A stretch of 64,000 nt of DNA from Pyrus communis (lineage: Eukaryota; Streptophyta; Magnoliopsida; Rosales; Rosaceae), in contig NC_084815.1 in the NCBI RefSeq assembly GCF_963583255.1, positions 1,612,001 to 1,676,000 of the forward strand, in the 5' to 3' direction. Numbering within the stretch: the stretch's first letter is position 1; the number at the start of each line of letters is the position of its first letter. The translations under genes and the position numbers were made by a program. A model generated the notes under the pieces. That model saw nothing but the letters and a program-made list of their open reading frames with translations, made no database searches and was not told where the DNA came from. This document shows, piece after piece, positions 39,122-50,665 of this stretch.

Positions 39122-40238
39122 CTTCTCTAGAACAAGCTACTGGCCATATCGTAGGAAGTTATGCACAGAAATTCAACTCCATTTCTACATAGGTTTCATC
39201 ATTGTAATTATTATCTCTAATGTCCTTAAAACTCAACAACGTTTTTTCGGAATGTGCAGAGTAAAGTGCCTCATCAATGGTCAAAATTGTACCATTGGAC
39301 AACATTATATGTGCCTTATTGTATCCTTCGATCAGGTTGGATGGGCCTAAGAAGGTTGTCAGACATGCATTCTTAGGTACGAAGTTAGTGAAATAGATGC
39401 GTTCATGCAAAACAGTGTGCATGGTTGCACCATCTGCCACACAACTAACTTTCCCTATAGTCATACCTAGAATGAAAATTAATTTGAATCGGTCACATGC
39501 ATAAAAGTTCTAAAAACAAATATCCATTCAAAATAATTTTAAGTATTCAAGGATGGAAATTAATTAAAAAACTTAATATCCAAAAATAAATCACCAACAA
39601 ATAATCCAAACATAAAGGGAAATTGTTCAAAATTTAACCAAAAACACAAGGGGGTTCGGCCACTAGGTGGAATTCAGCCCCAATGTTTAAATTTCAACTA
39701 GAAAAATAGTTTTTGTCTAAGATTCTAATCTTCCATAGGGGGTAACGGCTTTTTGAAAGTTAGAAACCTCAATCTTGGTACTCTCCGATTCGTCCACTTG
39801 CACAAAGTTTGATTCAAACTTCTTATGACGAGAATGATATTCAGCTATAACCTTATGGGAATCTCGGCAAACATGGGACCAATGGTCATTTGAACCACAA
39901 CGATAGCACATGTCCACATCCATGGTTTCAGGTGCTTTGCCCTTATTCTTTAAGTTAGAGGCCTTATGAGAGAGGTTAAGGTGCTTCTGGGCTTTGTTTT
40001 CGCCTATAGATAGGCCTTGGCTCTGTTGACCATGATGGGGTGGCTTCTAGCCACCCCTGCCACACTTCTTTTAGCGTTTTGGGCATTGGTTCGTGCTATA
40101 ATGTGTTTTAGGCACATCAATCGCCACAGTAAGTCGAGCTTGATGATTCTTCATCAACAACTGATTTTGCTTTTCAACAAAAAGTAAAACACAGGTTAAA
40201 TTCGAGAACTTAGTGAACTTCTGAGCTCTATATTGTTG

Positions 40239-40724
40239 CTACAGGACAATATTAGTAGCAGAGAATGTCGAATAGGTCTTCTCCAGGAGATCCTCTTTGG
40301 TCAAAGTTTTGTTACAAAACTTGAGAAGTGATCGAATTCGACAAACTTCATATTTATATTCATTCATAGACTTAAAGTCTTGGAAGCCCAAATTGTGCCA
40401 GTCATGTCTTGCTTCAGGCAAGAAGATGTCCTTTTGGTGATCAAAACGATTAGCCAAAGCGACCCATAATGCTTGTGGATCTTCCTCAACAAGGTACTCA
40501 GTTTGCAATGCATCATAAATATGTCTTCGGATGAAGATTATGGCAGTAGCTTTCTCAACTTCGCCAACCGGGTTGTCCATCTCATCTTTAATGGCGAGAT
40601 GAAAATTCTTTGCAGTGAGGTGGAGCTTCACATCTTGGACCCACTTGAGGTAGTTCCTTCCAGAGACCTCCAAAGCGGTGAAGTCGAGTTTGTTCAAATT
40701 CGACATGTTCTTATCACAAAACAA
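40239..40724 (-). pseudogene. gag: Copia gag (capsid part)
   Basis: 161-residue frame with LEVSGRNYLKWVQDVKLHL, EEDPQALWVALANRFDHQKD and MNEYKYEVCRIRSLLKF, the usual UBN2-type Gag of plant copia elements. The CCHC knuckle CYRCGSNDHWSHVC follows in a separate frame (39717-39923), so the gene is broken. Confidence 0.8.
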
Positions 40725-42197
40725 AGGATAAGATGTGATTAGTGTAATGAAGAAAGAAAATCAATCCATTCACATATGAGTAGAACATTCAGGTTCTAAT
40801 AGACATGTATTGGTTAAAATTCGCATGAAAAAACTTCAGGTTTTCATGGGTGATGTTTTTAAGGAAAACTTCAGGTTTTCAAACAAGGCATGTTTTTAGA
40901 AACTTAAGGTCTCGAAATAATTATGAACTTCAGGTTCATATGTTCATGTAGACAAACGCAAATATATATACATAAATATGCAACAAGAATATATGTAAAT
41001 AGAACTTTAGGTTTAGAATTATAATTGAATTAATTATTTGGACTTCAGGCCAAATTTATAATGTGGGTGAAAAATTATAAAACCCAAATTGTCTAAAAAA
41101 ATAAACAATTAAGCTCGGGGCCCAAAACCATGGGCCAAAGCCCACGGATAGGCTGAGCAAATTGGAGATGTGTGGCCCAGGCCCAAAAATGGGTTGGAAT
41201 GGCCTCGAGCCTAGCATAACAAATTATTAGGCTGTAGGCTCAAGCCCAAAGCAAAGGCCTAATAAAGGCTATAGTTTAGTGTGACGCATACATGAAAAAA
41301 AATTGATTTTGCACTGGTGGTATGTGGGCTGGGTCCAATAGAAAAACATGATTGGTTTGTTGGATATGGGTCGTGGTAGGAATAGCAATCAGCAAACCCA
41401 AAATATGTTGCGATACAGGCTCGAGGTTCCGAGGCCCACTAGGACTCGGGTCGAGAAAACCTAAGACACCCCAGCGGTGTTAGGTGTCAGATTCGAACCA
41501 AAAAAAAAGCTACGACATCACTTAAGGCGACTTGCCTCGGGTGGTCACGGCGAAGCAATGTTCAACTAGGAACCCAAATCTTGGACGAAAAATCAGGTTT
41601 CAACGTCGGGGGTTCAAGAAACCTTAAGGATTCGAAGAATTCACTGATGGTTCATCGGTTTTTTTTTAAGAAAAACCCATCATCGACCAACGATGATAAG
41701 GTCCCAAACACGACAGCAAGTCGTGATTTCCCAGGAAACACGATGGTGAGCCCATTGCTGATTGTGGGCTGCGCTGGGTCGTGGGTTCGATGCCAAAACG
41801 GCGTCGTCTCAAATGGAGCATAGGTTTGGCTCTGATGCATCGCAGCTTAAAAAGGCTCACGTGAGCCAGTTTTGTGTCAGGGTCACAGGTTCGAAGAACC
41901 CTATGAGTTTTTTATTTCTGTTTTTTTTTCTTCAATTAATTCAAAGCATATATAATTTGAAAGAATGAACATATATTTAATGCATACACAATTTATGTAG
42001 AATCTAAAATTAGAAAAACGTAAAGTTGGGTCATGCATTATGGTGAATGTTCATGCTATCAAGGCTACAAAAATATCGAGATAAAAATCGTTGTTTTGGA
42101 AGAACCTGATTGCATGATTATAGTAGATGAACTGGTTTAATGCAAAAAGCTTTCACGTCAGATTCCTATGCGCAACGGTAGGAGTGTGCTGATAACA

Positions 42198-42436
42198 TGT
42201 TGTGGCCTATTTTATCTGACAAGGGGAAGAGGACCGGTGACAAAGAGAGAAGAGAGAGATGTGTGTGTAGAATTGTGTAGAGGAATGTGTGTGTTATTCC
42301 CCCTACATAGTGCCTTTATTTATAGTAATAAGAGGGAGAATAAATTCTTCATCCCCAAAGAATACAAGTCCATATAGGAAAGAATAACTAGAATCAAATC
42401 TAATCTAGGATTTACACAATCACACTTAAACTAGGA
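42198..42436 (-). repeat. Copia 5' LTR, truncated
   Basis: Starts TGTTGTGGCC and follows the left LTR up to AAACTAGGAAA. The expected CTTTACAACA terminus is missing and replaced by two copies of a TATATGAGTGA-TATTCAAAATC repeat (42437-42500). Confidence 0.8.
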
Positions 42437-45111
42437 AATATATGAGTGACTATTCAAAATCTGATCAAAGATATATATGAGTGATTATTCAAAATCCACT
42501 CCCTTTTTCGAGGATAATAATTATTTAATTAATTCTTTTGATTAAAACTAAGAGTGTGTAAAGGGATAAATAATATCATCTTAAAAAACTAATAATTAAG
42601 AGCACATAGAAATTAAAAATATTCATTAAAGGTTCAACTTTACTTTTTGTAAAGGTAGCTTTTAAAAGCAACCTACATACTACTTTTAAAGGCTGTTGTC
42701 TAGAGGTTATTGTCTTTAAAATAAATAGGATATTTTAGTTTTACCAAACACTTTTTATTGCTTAAATTTAAGTGAAACAATTTTTTTGTGGAAAAGTAAT
42801 AATAAACGGGGCCTAGGAGGGAGAGATTTGTGGTGAGTCATATATAAGCCAGCTATAATAAAATGGTACCCAATTTTTATGCATGAAAATTCAAATCTAA
42901 AACCTTTAACTCACAAATAAAAAGAAATACAACTAAACTGTAGTACTAAGTAAAAGTTTAACAAAACCTTTATTATCTCCAAATTTCATATGCCCACAAA
43001 TTCTTAGAAATGGACCTACATCTATGTTCCTCTTTATAAGCTTTTCAAGTTATTTCACACGAAGATGCAAGATTTGAGAGATTCCCGCCAAGAAAAGGGG
43101 ACTAATTAGCTTGATAATGGACATATATATATTAATTTCCTACTAAGATTTTCTTGAGAATGGATATATAGATTGATTTCAACTAACTTTAATGACATGA
43201 TTATTTTGTGACGATCATAAGTGGAGCTATGACAAATCAGTTTCTTTACTGCCGGCCGAAGAGGCAACATAAAAGAAACCAGTCATATTCTAGCAGCATG
43301 AAATACTAGTCACATGAACTTGTTAATTACCAATAAATAATTAGAAATTAATGTAAACTTACAAATTAAATTAAGCAACTAAGCATACTTTGATCTATGA
43401 TGAACGCTACGGAAATACAAATTAAATTATAAAAATTACAAATTAAATTAAGCCAAGATCATCGAATTTATGATTTTCACATATGCATTAGCTACGGAAA
43501 TACAATAAACAACTAAGCATACTTTGATCTATGATGGTGAACGCTATAAGATTCCAATCTGTTTCAATCGGCGGTGGAGGAAATAGTTTATCTCTCTTGC
43601 CTTAGTTTGCACATAAAACCCCTAATCATGTTTTTTGTAATAAATGCACATTAGATAGGTATGTGCACTATATATACATGTATAAGGTTGAGAGATGACT
43701 CATTTTCCTTGGAAGCCCATAATCAATTTACACCCATCATGGTAATAAGATAGGAAACAATATCTCATAATTTGACCAATAGAATTGTTTGCAAATAATA
43801 ATATCCGTTAAACTCTACATATCACATATAACACGTGAACCACCTTAGAATATTAAAATATTTTTACCGTTAAAACCATGGAATTATTAACCCAATTAGT
43901 AATATAGAAATGCCAATTTTTGTTTTTGTTGAAATATTAATGCCGATTGTGTTTTGGATAATGCAATTGGAATAAACTAACAAAGAAAGAAGAAGACGGT
44001 ATTAGCAACAAGTTAACGTCATCAATAATTACTCTTCGCATAGGTGAAGTATCCTTCAAAAATCACCCGATCAAAACCCAATTTTAGAGCAAACTCCTAA
44101 CCTTCACAAAAACAATTCTTAGGAGTCTACTGCATGATCAAACTCCAAACCTTAACACATCAAAACCCGCTTATAATAATCCCAATTGTCACGTTGTTCA
44201 TTCACCTGAGAAAGTTTTGAGTTGATAGAATAAAGGATCGATTATTGGGACGGACCTACTGTGATCCCGACATTGCATTTCTACTGGAACTGGATTTTTA
44301 GCAGAATATATGCAATGCAAAGAGGCCACACCAAATATTAAAATCACGTACAAAAGGAAGACAGAAAACTGCAGCCCTAGTGGTACAAATTAATTATGTA
44401 AATATGTCATATAATGTCAGACACATTTGAAGACGTTGTGACATATTTTGTACTTTCTACTTTTTCACCTCATGATTTGGGACCAACGTTCCAACTGCCC
44501 AGCGACTTTGTTTGTTTGTTTTTTTTTTTTTTTTCTCTTTCTTTTCTTTCTTCCTATTATTTGTTTTTTTTTCCCTCTTATCTTATAACTTCACAAAGAG
44601 TGCAGTTCAGCATTGCTATATTTGGGCAAGAGATTTCTAAGTTTCAAGATATTGAGGTCAAGTTAGCATGGAATTGACCATAAAATCAGAATTACAAAAG
44701 CATGTGAGAGAAATTATCAAAACCCTACTTGAAAGATGTTATTTGTAAAAAGAGAATTTCAAATATTGCTAGAGGCTCGTTTTATTTTTTATTTTTGCCC
44801 TGTGACAGCATTCAAACAATGCATCTTTTATTAAAAAAAATGGTGACACAATTTTATTTCCGAATTTTCACTCTTGGATTTCAAATTGAAAGTTTTTGGG
44901 CTATATAAGATTTATGGTATATTGAATAAAACAACTTATCAAAAAGAAAAAGCATATCATATCGTTTCGTTTGTATGGACAAGAAACCTAGTTAGCCAAA
45001 GTCACCAACCCTTTGGGAGAGTATGTGGTGTTGTGGATTCACATAGAATAACAAAGAACCCTAATTTAGTGAATTGAAGTAGAATCTTAGCTCTTAGATA
45101 TATGTTATTAA
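42437..45111. other. AT-rich intergenic DNA
   Basis: No coding sequence recognised. A region near 42640-42800 (TACCAAACACTTTTTATTG, AACGGGGCC) resembles decayed MITE sequence. 43376-43410 and 43505-43540 share a short repeat (ACTAAGCATACTTTGATCTA). A poly-T tract lies at 44519-44534. Confidence 0.4.
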
Positions 45112-45457
45112 GGTCTGGTTTGGTACTGAGGTGATTCTGGAAAAAGCTGGTATAAAAAAAAAGCTGGGAGTTGTTTTTGTGTTTGCTAAACATTCAGCTT
45201 CAGCTTTTATTCACAGTTTTGGGTGAACAAAAGCCAAAAACAAGAAGTTGCAAAACCTAGCTTTGAAAAACCGGCTTTTTTTTCACATTTGTTTTACATA
45301 AAAGTTTACCAAACACTATAATACTGCTTTTTTTTTTTCAAAAGCACTTTTACAAAAAAGTTTACCAAACACTTTGCTGCTTTATTTCACAGCTGCTTAT
45401 TCTCACAGCACAGCACAAGCAACTTTTTTTCAAAGTACATCAATACCAAACCAGCCC
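45112..45457. mobile_element. PIF/Harbinger-type MITE (copy 1)
   Basis: Starts GGTCTGGTTTGGTACTG and ends CAATACCAAACCAGCCC. TAA flanks both ends (45109-45111 and 45458-45460). The interior is rich in AAGTTTACCAAACACT units. TIR wording and the 3-bp TAA duplication fit Tourist-like MITEs. Confidence 0.72.
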
Positions 45458-45799
45458 TAAGTGTACTTCTTCCAATATATCAAACTCAACATCCATAGTG
45501 TGCAGCTTTTTGTATAAAAAAACAAATAGATAAAGCAAATCATCACTAGCTAATTATACTCCATGAAGGAATATATGTATCCACTTGCACAGTGGTAAAA
45601 AAGCAGCCAGCTACATTGCCATCATTTTGTACACCAAAATATAAATACCTTACACCGACAGTAGACGTTCTGGTTACATATGCTGCACCTTGAGTTCAGC
45701 CACCGAGGTAACACTGCGCGCAACACTTTTTTATTGGTAGATCCTACTAACATGCACCAAATATGGCAGAGCAGAATATGACTCATCACGAGTCATGAC

Positions 45800-47311
45800 T
45801 CATGACTCGATGGTGGTGCTAGTCCTTTCTTTTACCAGCACTGGAAGCCCACCACTTAAGGTTGCAGTGAGTCCGGGAGAGAACCGAGGCACACTACTTG
45901 ATTCGTGTGCTGCATGTTCGATGTTAAAACGTCTGAGCAGTGAAAGCACAACGGTTTTCATCTCCATCACAGCCATCTCTTTCCCCAGACAAACCCTATG
46001 TCCCGGTTGAAAAACTGGGTACTGGAAAGGGTTTTCCGTGAAGAAAACGCCATCCTTCAACCATCTGTCGGGCTTAAATTCCATGCAGTCAGAGCCCCAA
46101 ATCTCCTGGATCCGACCCATTGCGTACGGATGGTAAGTAACCCTAGTCCCTTTCCTCACAAACGTGCCATCCGGTAAAACATCATCTTGTTCACAAAACT
46201 TGGAGTCAAACTGTACAGGAGGGTAGAGCCTCATGCTCTCATAAATTGCGGATTGTAAATAGTGAAGCTCTTGCATTTGATCAAAGCTCTTGAGGCCTTG
46301 ATTGAGTCCAAGCACCCTGTCAGCTTCCAACAGAATCGCTGACGCAACGTTCGGGTGGGTCCCAATGAGCCAAAAGAAACTTGTCAAAGCGGATGCAACA
46401 GTGTCACGCCCAGCCAATAAAAAGCTTACAACAATGTCTCTCAAGTAGGATTCATCTTCTACACTTCTCATGAATCTTGACAAGAGATCTTTTTGGGTTG
46501 AAAATCCCACTTCGCGCTTTCTGGCGATCACCTCCTTGGCTAAACCGTCGATTATGTTTATGGATTCTTTTAGTTGCTTCTCGCTCCCCAAATTTAAAAT
46601 TCTCTTGATCTTCCAAATTATGGGAGATGGCGTCATGGCTCTCTCGGCGGACAACTTCGAGGCCATGTCGAAGGCGACGGTGAATTTGGACAAGGGCATT
46701 GACAACTCTAGGCACATAGGGTCCAACCCGAAAGAGAACTTGCATATGCTGTCGAACGAGAATCTCTTGAGGACGTCTTGCAAATCGAGGACTACTCCGT
46801 TACCATTATCCGAATTAGAACAAACGGATGATAAAAGAGGGATGAGACGGTGTTCGATTTCGTGATTGACAATCTCGTAAGCATACGATCGTACCGAGTG
46901 TCTGTCGAGCTCGAGGCTTGCCATCTTCCTTTGGAACCTCCATGAGTGGCCATCCACGTTGAATATGCCTTGACCTAGAAAGTCACCAAGGATTGTAGAG
47001 AAGGGTTTGCCTTTCGGGTAGTTTTCAAATCGAGTTTTGAGGATGTACTCGACGTTTTCAGGGTTGGCCGTGATGGTGTTTTTTAGAACATGTATGTGGA
47101 TGGTTTTGCTTGGAGAATCTCTAAGAAGATGTGCATACCAATCACAAAGATTTATGAATTTTAAAGACCAGCTTGAGGTGAGATAGATCTGGCAAATTTC
47201 ACAACTGCACAATCGGTTTGATCTCAATAGAAAAAGGCTGAAGATGGAGAATAGAAGAAAGCAAACGAAGGTGTAAAAGAATTGCAAGAGCTCAGAAACT
47301 TGAAGTTCCAT
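45800..47311 (-). CDS. Cytochrome P450, CYP94 family, intronless
   Basis: 503 aa from Met at 47311 (MELQVSELLQFFYTF), followed by a membrane anchor of about 25 hydrophobic residues for ER insertion. The frame is open to 47464, but a TATAAAA box at 47387-47393 (minus) lies between, so the nearer start is preferred. Motifs: I-helix AGRDTV, K-helix ESMRLYPP, FKPDRW, and heme loop FQPGHRVCLG with Cys441. Upstream TANPENVEYILKTRFENYPKG and LGQGIFNVDGHSWRFQRKMAS are CYP94-like. CYP94 enzymes omega-hydroxylate fatty acids or jasmonoyl-isoleucine (family knowledge); the substrate here is unknown. The usual Pro-rich hinge after the anchor is replaced by a Cys-containing stretch (RLCSCEICQIYLTSSW). Otherwise the gene looks complete and active. 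Confidence 0.92.
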   Translation of the reverse strand: MELQVSELLQFFYTFVCFLLFSIFSLFLLRSNRLCSCEICQIYLTSSWSLKFINLCDWYAHLLRDSPSKTIHIHVLKNTITANPENVEYILKTRFENYPKGKPFSTILGDFLGQGIFNVDGHSWRFQRKMASLELDRHSVRSYAYEIVNHEIEHRLIPLLSSVCSNSDNGNGVVLDLQDVLKRFSFDSICKFSFGLDPMCLELSMPLSKFTVAFDMASKLSAERAMTPSPIIWKIKRILNLGSEKQLKESINIIDGLAKEVIARKREVGFSTQKDLLSRFMRSVEDESYLRDIVVSFLLAGRDTVASALTSFFWLIGTHPNVASAILLEADRVLGLNQGLKSFDQMQELHYLQSAIYESMRLYPPVQFDSKFCEQDDVLPDGTFVRKGTRVTYHPYAMGRIQEIWGSDCMEFKPDRWLKDGVFFTENPFQYPVFQPGHRVCLGKEMAVMEMKTVVLSLLRRFNIEHAAHESSSVPRFSPGLTATLSGGLPVLVKERTSTTIES

Positions 47312-47386
47312 TGGAAATATGATCAAGGAATGGGACATGGAAGAGACTGGAGTGGTGATGAGAGAGATCACAAGATAGCATGTATA

Positions 47387-47393
47387 TTTTATA
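47387..47393 (-). promoter_or_regulatory. TATA box of the CYP94 gene
   Basis: The minus strand reads CATATAAAATATAC here, 76 bp before the chosen start codon. It argues against the longer N-terminal reading frame. Confidence 0.6.
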
Positions 47394-47734
47394 TGGGATT
47401 CGACGGTTTTCAGATAATTAAATACTTCCGCACTGTCGCACACCCATTTGCTCGTGCTGCACAACTCTTTTTCTTTCTGGTTTTAAACGTAAATATAAAC
47501 AAATAAGGTACAGAAATGAACATAGATATATAGAATATGGAAAGTAATTTTTAGTTCAGTGGTTTTTTTTTTCTTTTCTGTTTGCGTACAGACCCACTTG
47601 CAAAGAAGAATTATTTAATATGGAAAGTGAGAGAGAATATTTAATCAGCATGAAGAACCCGTGTGAGATTAGAGCAAACTGTGATGATTTGAATCAACAA
47701 CTTAACAAAAACGTAAAATGTCCATTTAGTATTA

Positions 47735-47889
47735 TGGTATAATGATACTTCTTTTTATTTGTAAGTGAGAAATTTAGGATTGATTCTCTTTAAAAACGAA
47801 TTTATACCACATTATTACTAGTGCATTCTGATATTAAGTTCACCTCTCTTTTAATGAAGATAACATTGTTTGTTCAAAATAAAAAAAAA
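47735..47889 (+). repeat. SINE copy
   Basis: Contains TTGTAAGTGAGAAATTTAGGATTGATTCTC (B-box-like GATTGATTCT), the downstream stretch ATTATTACTAG and the end motif TTTGTTC followed by poly-A (47877-47889), matching the copy at 57483-57641. Confidence 0.6.
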
Positions 47890-48367
47890 TAGAAAAAAAA
47901 CGAAAAATGTTAGTAAAATACATTCACCCACGTGGATTTATTCGTATATGTACGAACTGGTCTAGCCTGTATCTGTCTATGAGAAGCAAACTAACAATAG
48001 TATTGGGTGGATTGGACCACGTTCGTGGTCAGAAAACAGCCACAACACAGCTAATTAAATCGGGGAAAAATTAGTGTGTTTTGTATGGGTACGAATCTGC
48101 TATATATATATGCTAAATTATAGATACCCTTTTTGGATATTTTGATAATCTAAAGCATATATAATACAAATATGGACAAATAACGAGTGTTGTAAATTGA
48201 CAAACTATCCATTTGCTACAATTAGAACCAAGATGGGTGAGCATCTATCACATAGAAATAATTCATTTGATATTTTAAAGGACACTTTTTTTATGTCTTA
48301 AAGAAATTAATGAACACATGGATTTGACAGGGGGAAAAAAACCCTTAGCCGCCAACACATGTATTTA

Positions 48368-48877
48368 TGGCTGGTTTGGAATTATGGTGTTTAAAAAAAA
48401 AACAGTTTATTAAAATAATTAGAACATCAAGTATGTTTGGTAAAACAAAAAAAAAAAAAAGCTTTTAAAAAAAAAAATGTTGTCAATAACAGTAGAAAAG
48501 CATAAAAATGCAAAAACAGACTCTACCATGCTTCCAAAAAATTTTATTTTATTTTTTAAAGCATATTAATTAGTGCCCATTTAGTTAAATTCACAAATTT
48601 TACAAAATTACAATCATTGCCCCTATACTATTCTCTTTGACAATTATTATATCACATAAATACATATCCTTTTTAGTCATTTAACATATTAATAACAATT
48701 TATATAAAAGTTTACTAAACACTGAGACACTATATTTTTGTATTAAAAGCACTTTTACCCAAAAAAAAAAAAAAAAAAAAAACACTCAACAACTTTATTT
48801 TATAGCTGTTTATTCACACAGTACAACAAAAGTTTTTTTTTTTTTTTTTTTAAAGCACAACAATACCAAACTAGCCC
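48368..48877. mobile_element. PIF/Harbinger-type MITE (copy 2)
   Basis: Starts TGGCTGGTTTGGAATT and ends CAATACCAAACTAGCCC, with TTA at 48365-48367 and 48878-48880. The interior shares AAGTTTACTAAACACT wording and long A/T tracts with the copy at 45112. Confidence 0.68.
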
Positions 48878-48880
48878 TTA

Positions 48881-49321
48881 ATTTTGGAGTTGGTGACAAT
48901 CTTTTATTTATTTATTTATTTATTCTCTCTTTTCTTTTATGTTTTTAATAGTGGTTGCTCTCATTATGTTGAGATATTTTTTTGCTTGTGGTCACTTTAT
49001 TGCTTTGTCTAAAAGAGTTTGTAGCAGTTGTGACTTACTAGTCAATCTAATCTTAGAGCGACAATTTTTTTTTTATAATTATTATTAAAGGGAGGTTTGA
49101 AACTATTACATTAATTTAGGGGAGGGGAAGTTTCGAATCCGGGACGCATGGGTGGAAATCTAACATTCTAACCCCTAGGATATTGGACCCAGATATGATG
49201 TAGTGGTTTTATGGTTTGTGCACTTGCCAAAAGTCTATGAGAATGAATATCGACATTTATTTGACGTAAACGGTAAATCATAGTATAGTTTCGTTGCCGA
49301 CAATTGCAAAATGATTATAAG
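48881..49321. other. Intergenic DNA
   Basis: No gene seen. 49107-49193 (AAGTTTCGAATCCGGGACGC, then ACCCCTAGGATATTGG) is wording often found in dispersed plant retroelement remnants; not classified further. Confidence 0.35.
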
Positions 49322-49329
49322 ATGGTGAG

Positions 49330-49836
49330 CAAGGGCGGAGCCAGAAAATTTACAGCCGGTGGGCTAGCTAAGAAGTATAAAAAAGTTTGTTTTAAAAAAA
49401 AAAGACTATATGTTAATCTTATAAGTAAGCTCGTCCAATTATTCCATGTTCATCAACCTTTAATATGGAAAATATATATGTAAATAAACAAAAAAAGGTT
49501 AACACAATGTAAAACTTTTTTAAACAGATAAAAGTCATGCATAAAATAATTCAAAAACTGAAACATGCAACGAGTTGCTTTTGAAAAGAATTAAAAGCAC
49601 TATTAGAGTAAGTAATTATGGTCACGATTAACCATAAATGGATAGTATATGCAGTGTAAAATATATTTTGTTAGGAAATAAATAGTATTGGTTAATGAAG
49701 TAAATAAAAAAAAATACATGGGGCTAATAGTGAGATGAATATAAAAATAAATGAAATATAAGGAATAATTGGTTCATACGCACAAGAGCTACCTAGGCTA
49801 TAGCCTAGGGTAGCCTTGTACTTGACTCTGCCCTTG
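49330..49836. mobile_element. hAT-type MITE (family B)
   Basis: Starts CAAGGGCGGAGCC and ends GACTCTGCCCTTG. A perfect 8-bp duplication (atggtgag) sits at 49322-49329 and 49837-49844. 507 bp, no coding capacity. Confidence 0.85.
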
Positions 49837-49844
49837 ATGGTGAG

Positions 49845-50656
49845 GTACATATTTGCCTCGTGGTGCTTTTATGGCAATTCTCCGACTTAGGGTGTACGTG
49901 TGTTAAATTTTGGTATTGGTTGTATTTGTTTCTTCTGTTTTTTAGAGAAGATAAATTTTATTTATCTTAAATTTTAATTGTCTTTTTTATCCTCTTACAT
50001 AATTACCATCAAGTACGAGATGAGATTAATAATAAAACTAAAATTTATCAAAAAAACCCACTCATTATAATTAAACCTTACTATCACTCCTTGTTTATTC
50101 TACATTCATTCCTACTAAAACCCTAATAGCTCATATAGAAAAACAATTTTTTTAATTGATGGCTAAAACCCTAATTGCAGCAAGGATGGAAGAGCTTGAT
50201 GAAACAACATCTCACGCTCAAAACGTTCCAATTAGATAACCAATATAAAGTACAAGCAAAAGCCTTGAAGATGTACCTAAGTTACAGGCCACATCTTTTA
50301 TGTCAATGGCTCAGCAACCTTTTGATGTCAATGGCTTAGCAACCTTCTATAATTGAGGTCAGGTGATGCACTCTGGAATCAAATATCCAAGTAGTCCACC
50401 CCAAAATAAAAGGACATGCATGAAAACTAGGAGAGAATTTATAGCCAACACGTATCGAAGCTCAACACTGTGTCCGACACTGTTGACCATGAACATGCTA
50501 TAGCTTCGCGAGTTTTTTCCTCCTCTTTCTCGCCTCAGCTACTGCAATTGCATCCGCGATGCATACAAATGACCCAGAAGATTTTTGACTTTCAAGTTTC
50601 TTTGAAAACAAAACTATTCAATTTGAGATTTGAGATTTTATTTTATAAATGGGTGT
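49845..50656. other. Intergenic DNA
   Basis: No supportable gene. 50255-50345 contains a short direct repeat around TTTTGATGTCAATGGCT/TAGCAACCTT. Confidence 0.35.
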
Positions 50657-50665
50657 AAAAATAAA

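Larger units (their letters stand above)
33719..42436 (-). mobile_element. Decayed Ty1/copia retrotransposon with nested hAT
   Basis: Minus-strand element. The 3' LTR lies left (33719-34177, body from about 33930) and the 5' LTR right (42198-42436, missing its last few bases). LTR ends read TGTTGTGG...TTACAACA. A PPT (minus GGGGAG, 34178-34183) and a PBS-like TGTTATCAGCAC (42186-42197) abut them. The internal order gag, zinc knuckle, GAG-pre-integrase, integrase, RT, RNase H is that of copia. Coding is split into many short frames by stops and shifts, so it is dead. A 1.4-kb hAT element interrupts the RNase H part (35052-36445). Confidence 0.85.

Noticed and set aside
47312..47464. 51-residue N-terminal extension of the CYP94 reading frame
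   Set aside because: A TATA box lies at 47387-47393, and MELQVSELLQFFYTF at 47311 begins directly before the membrane anchor as in other P450s.
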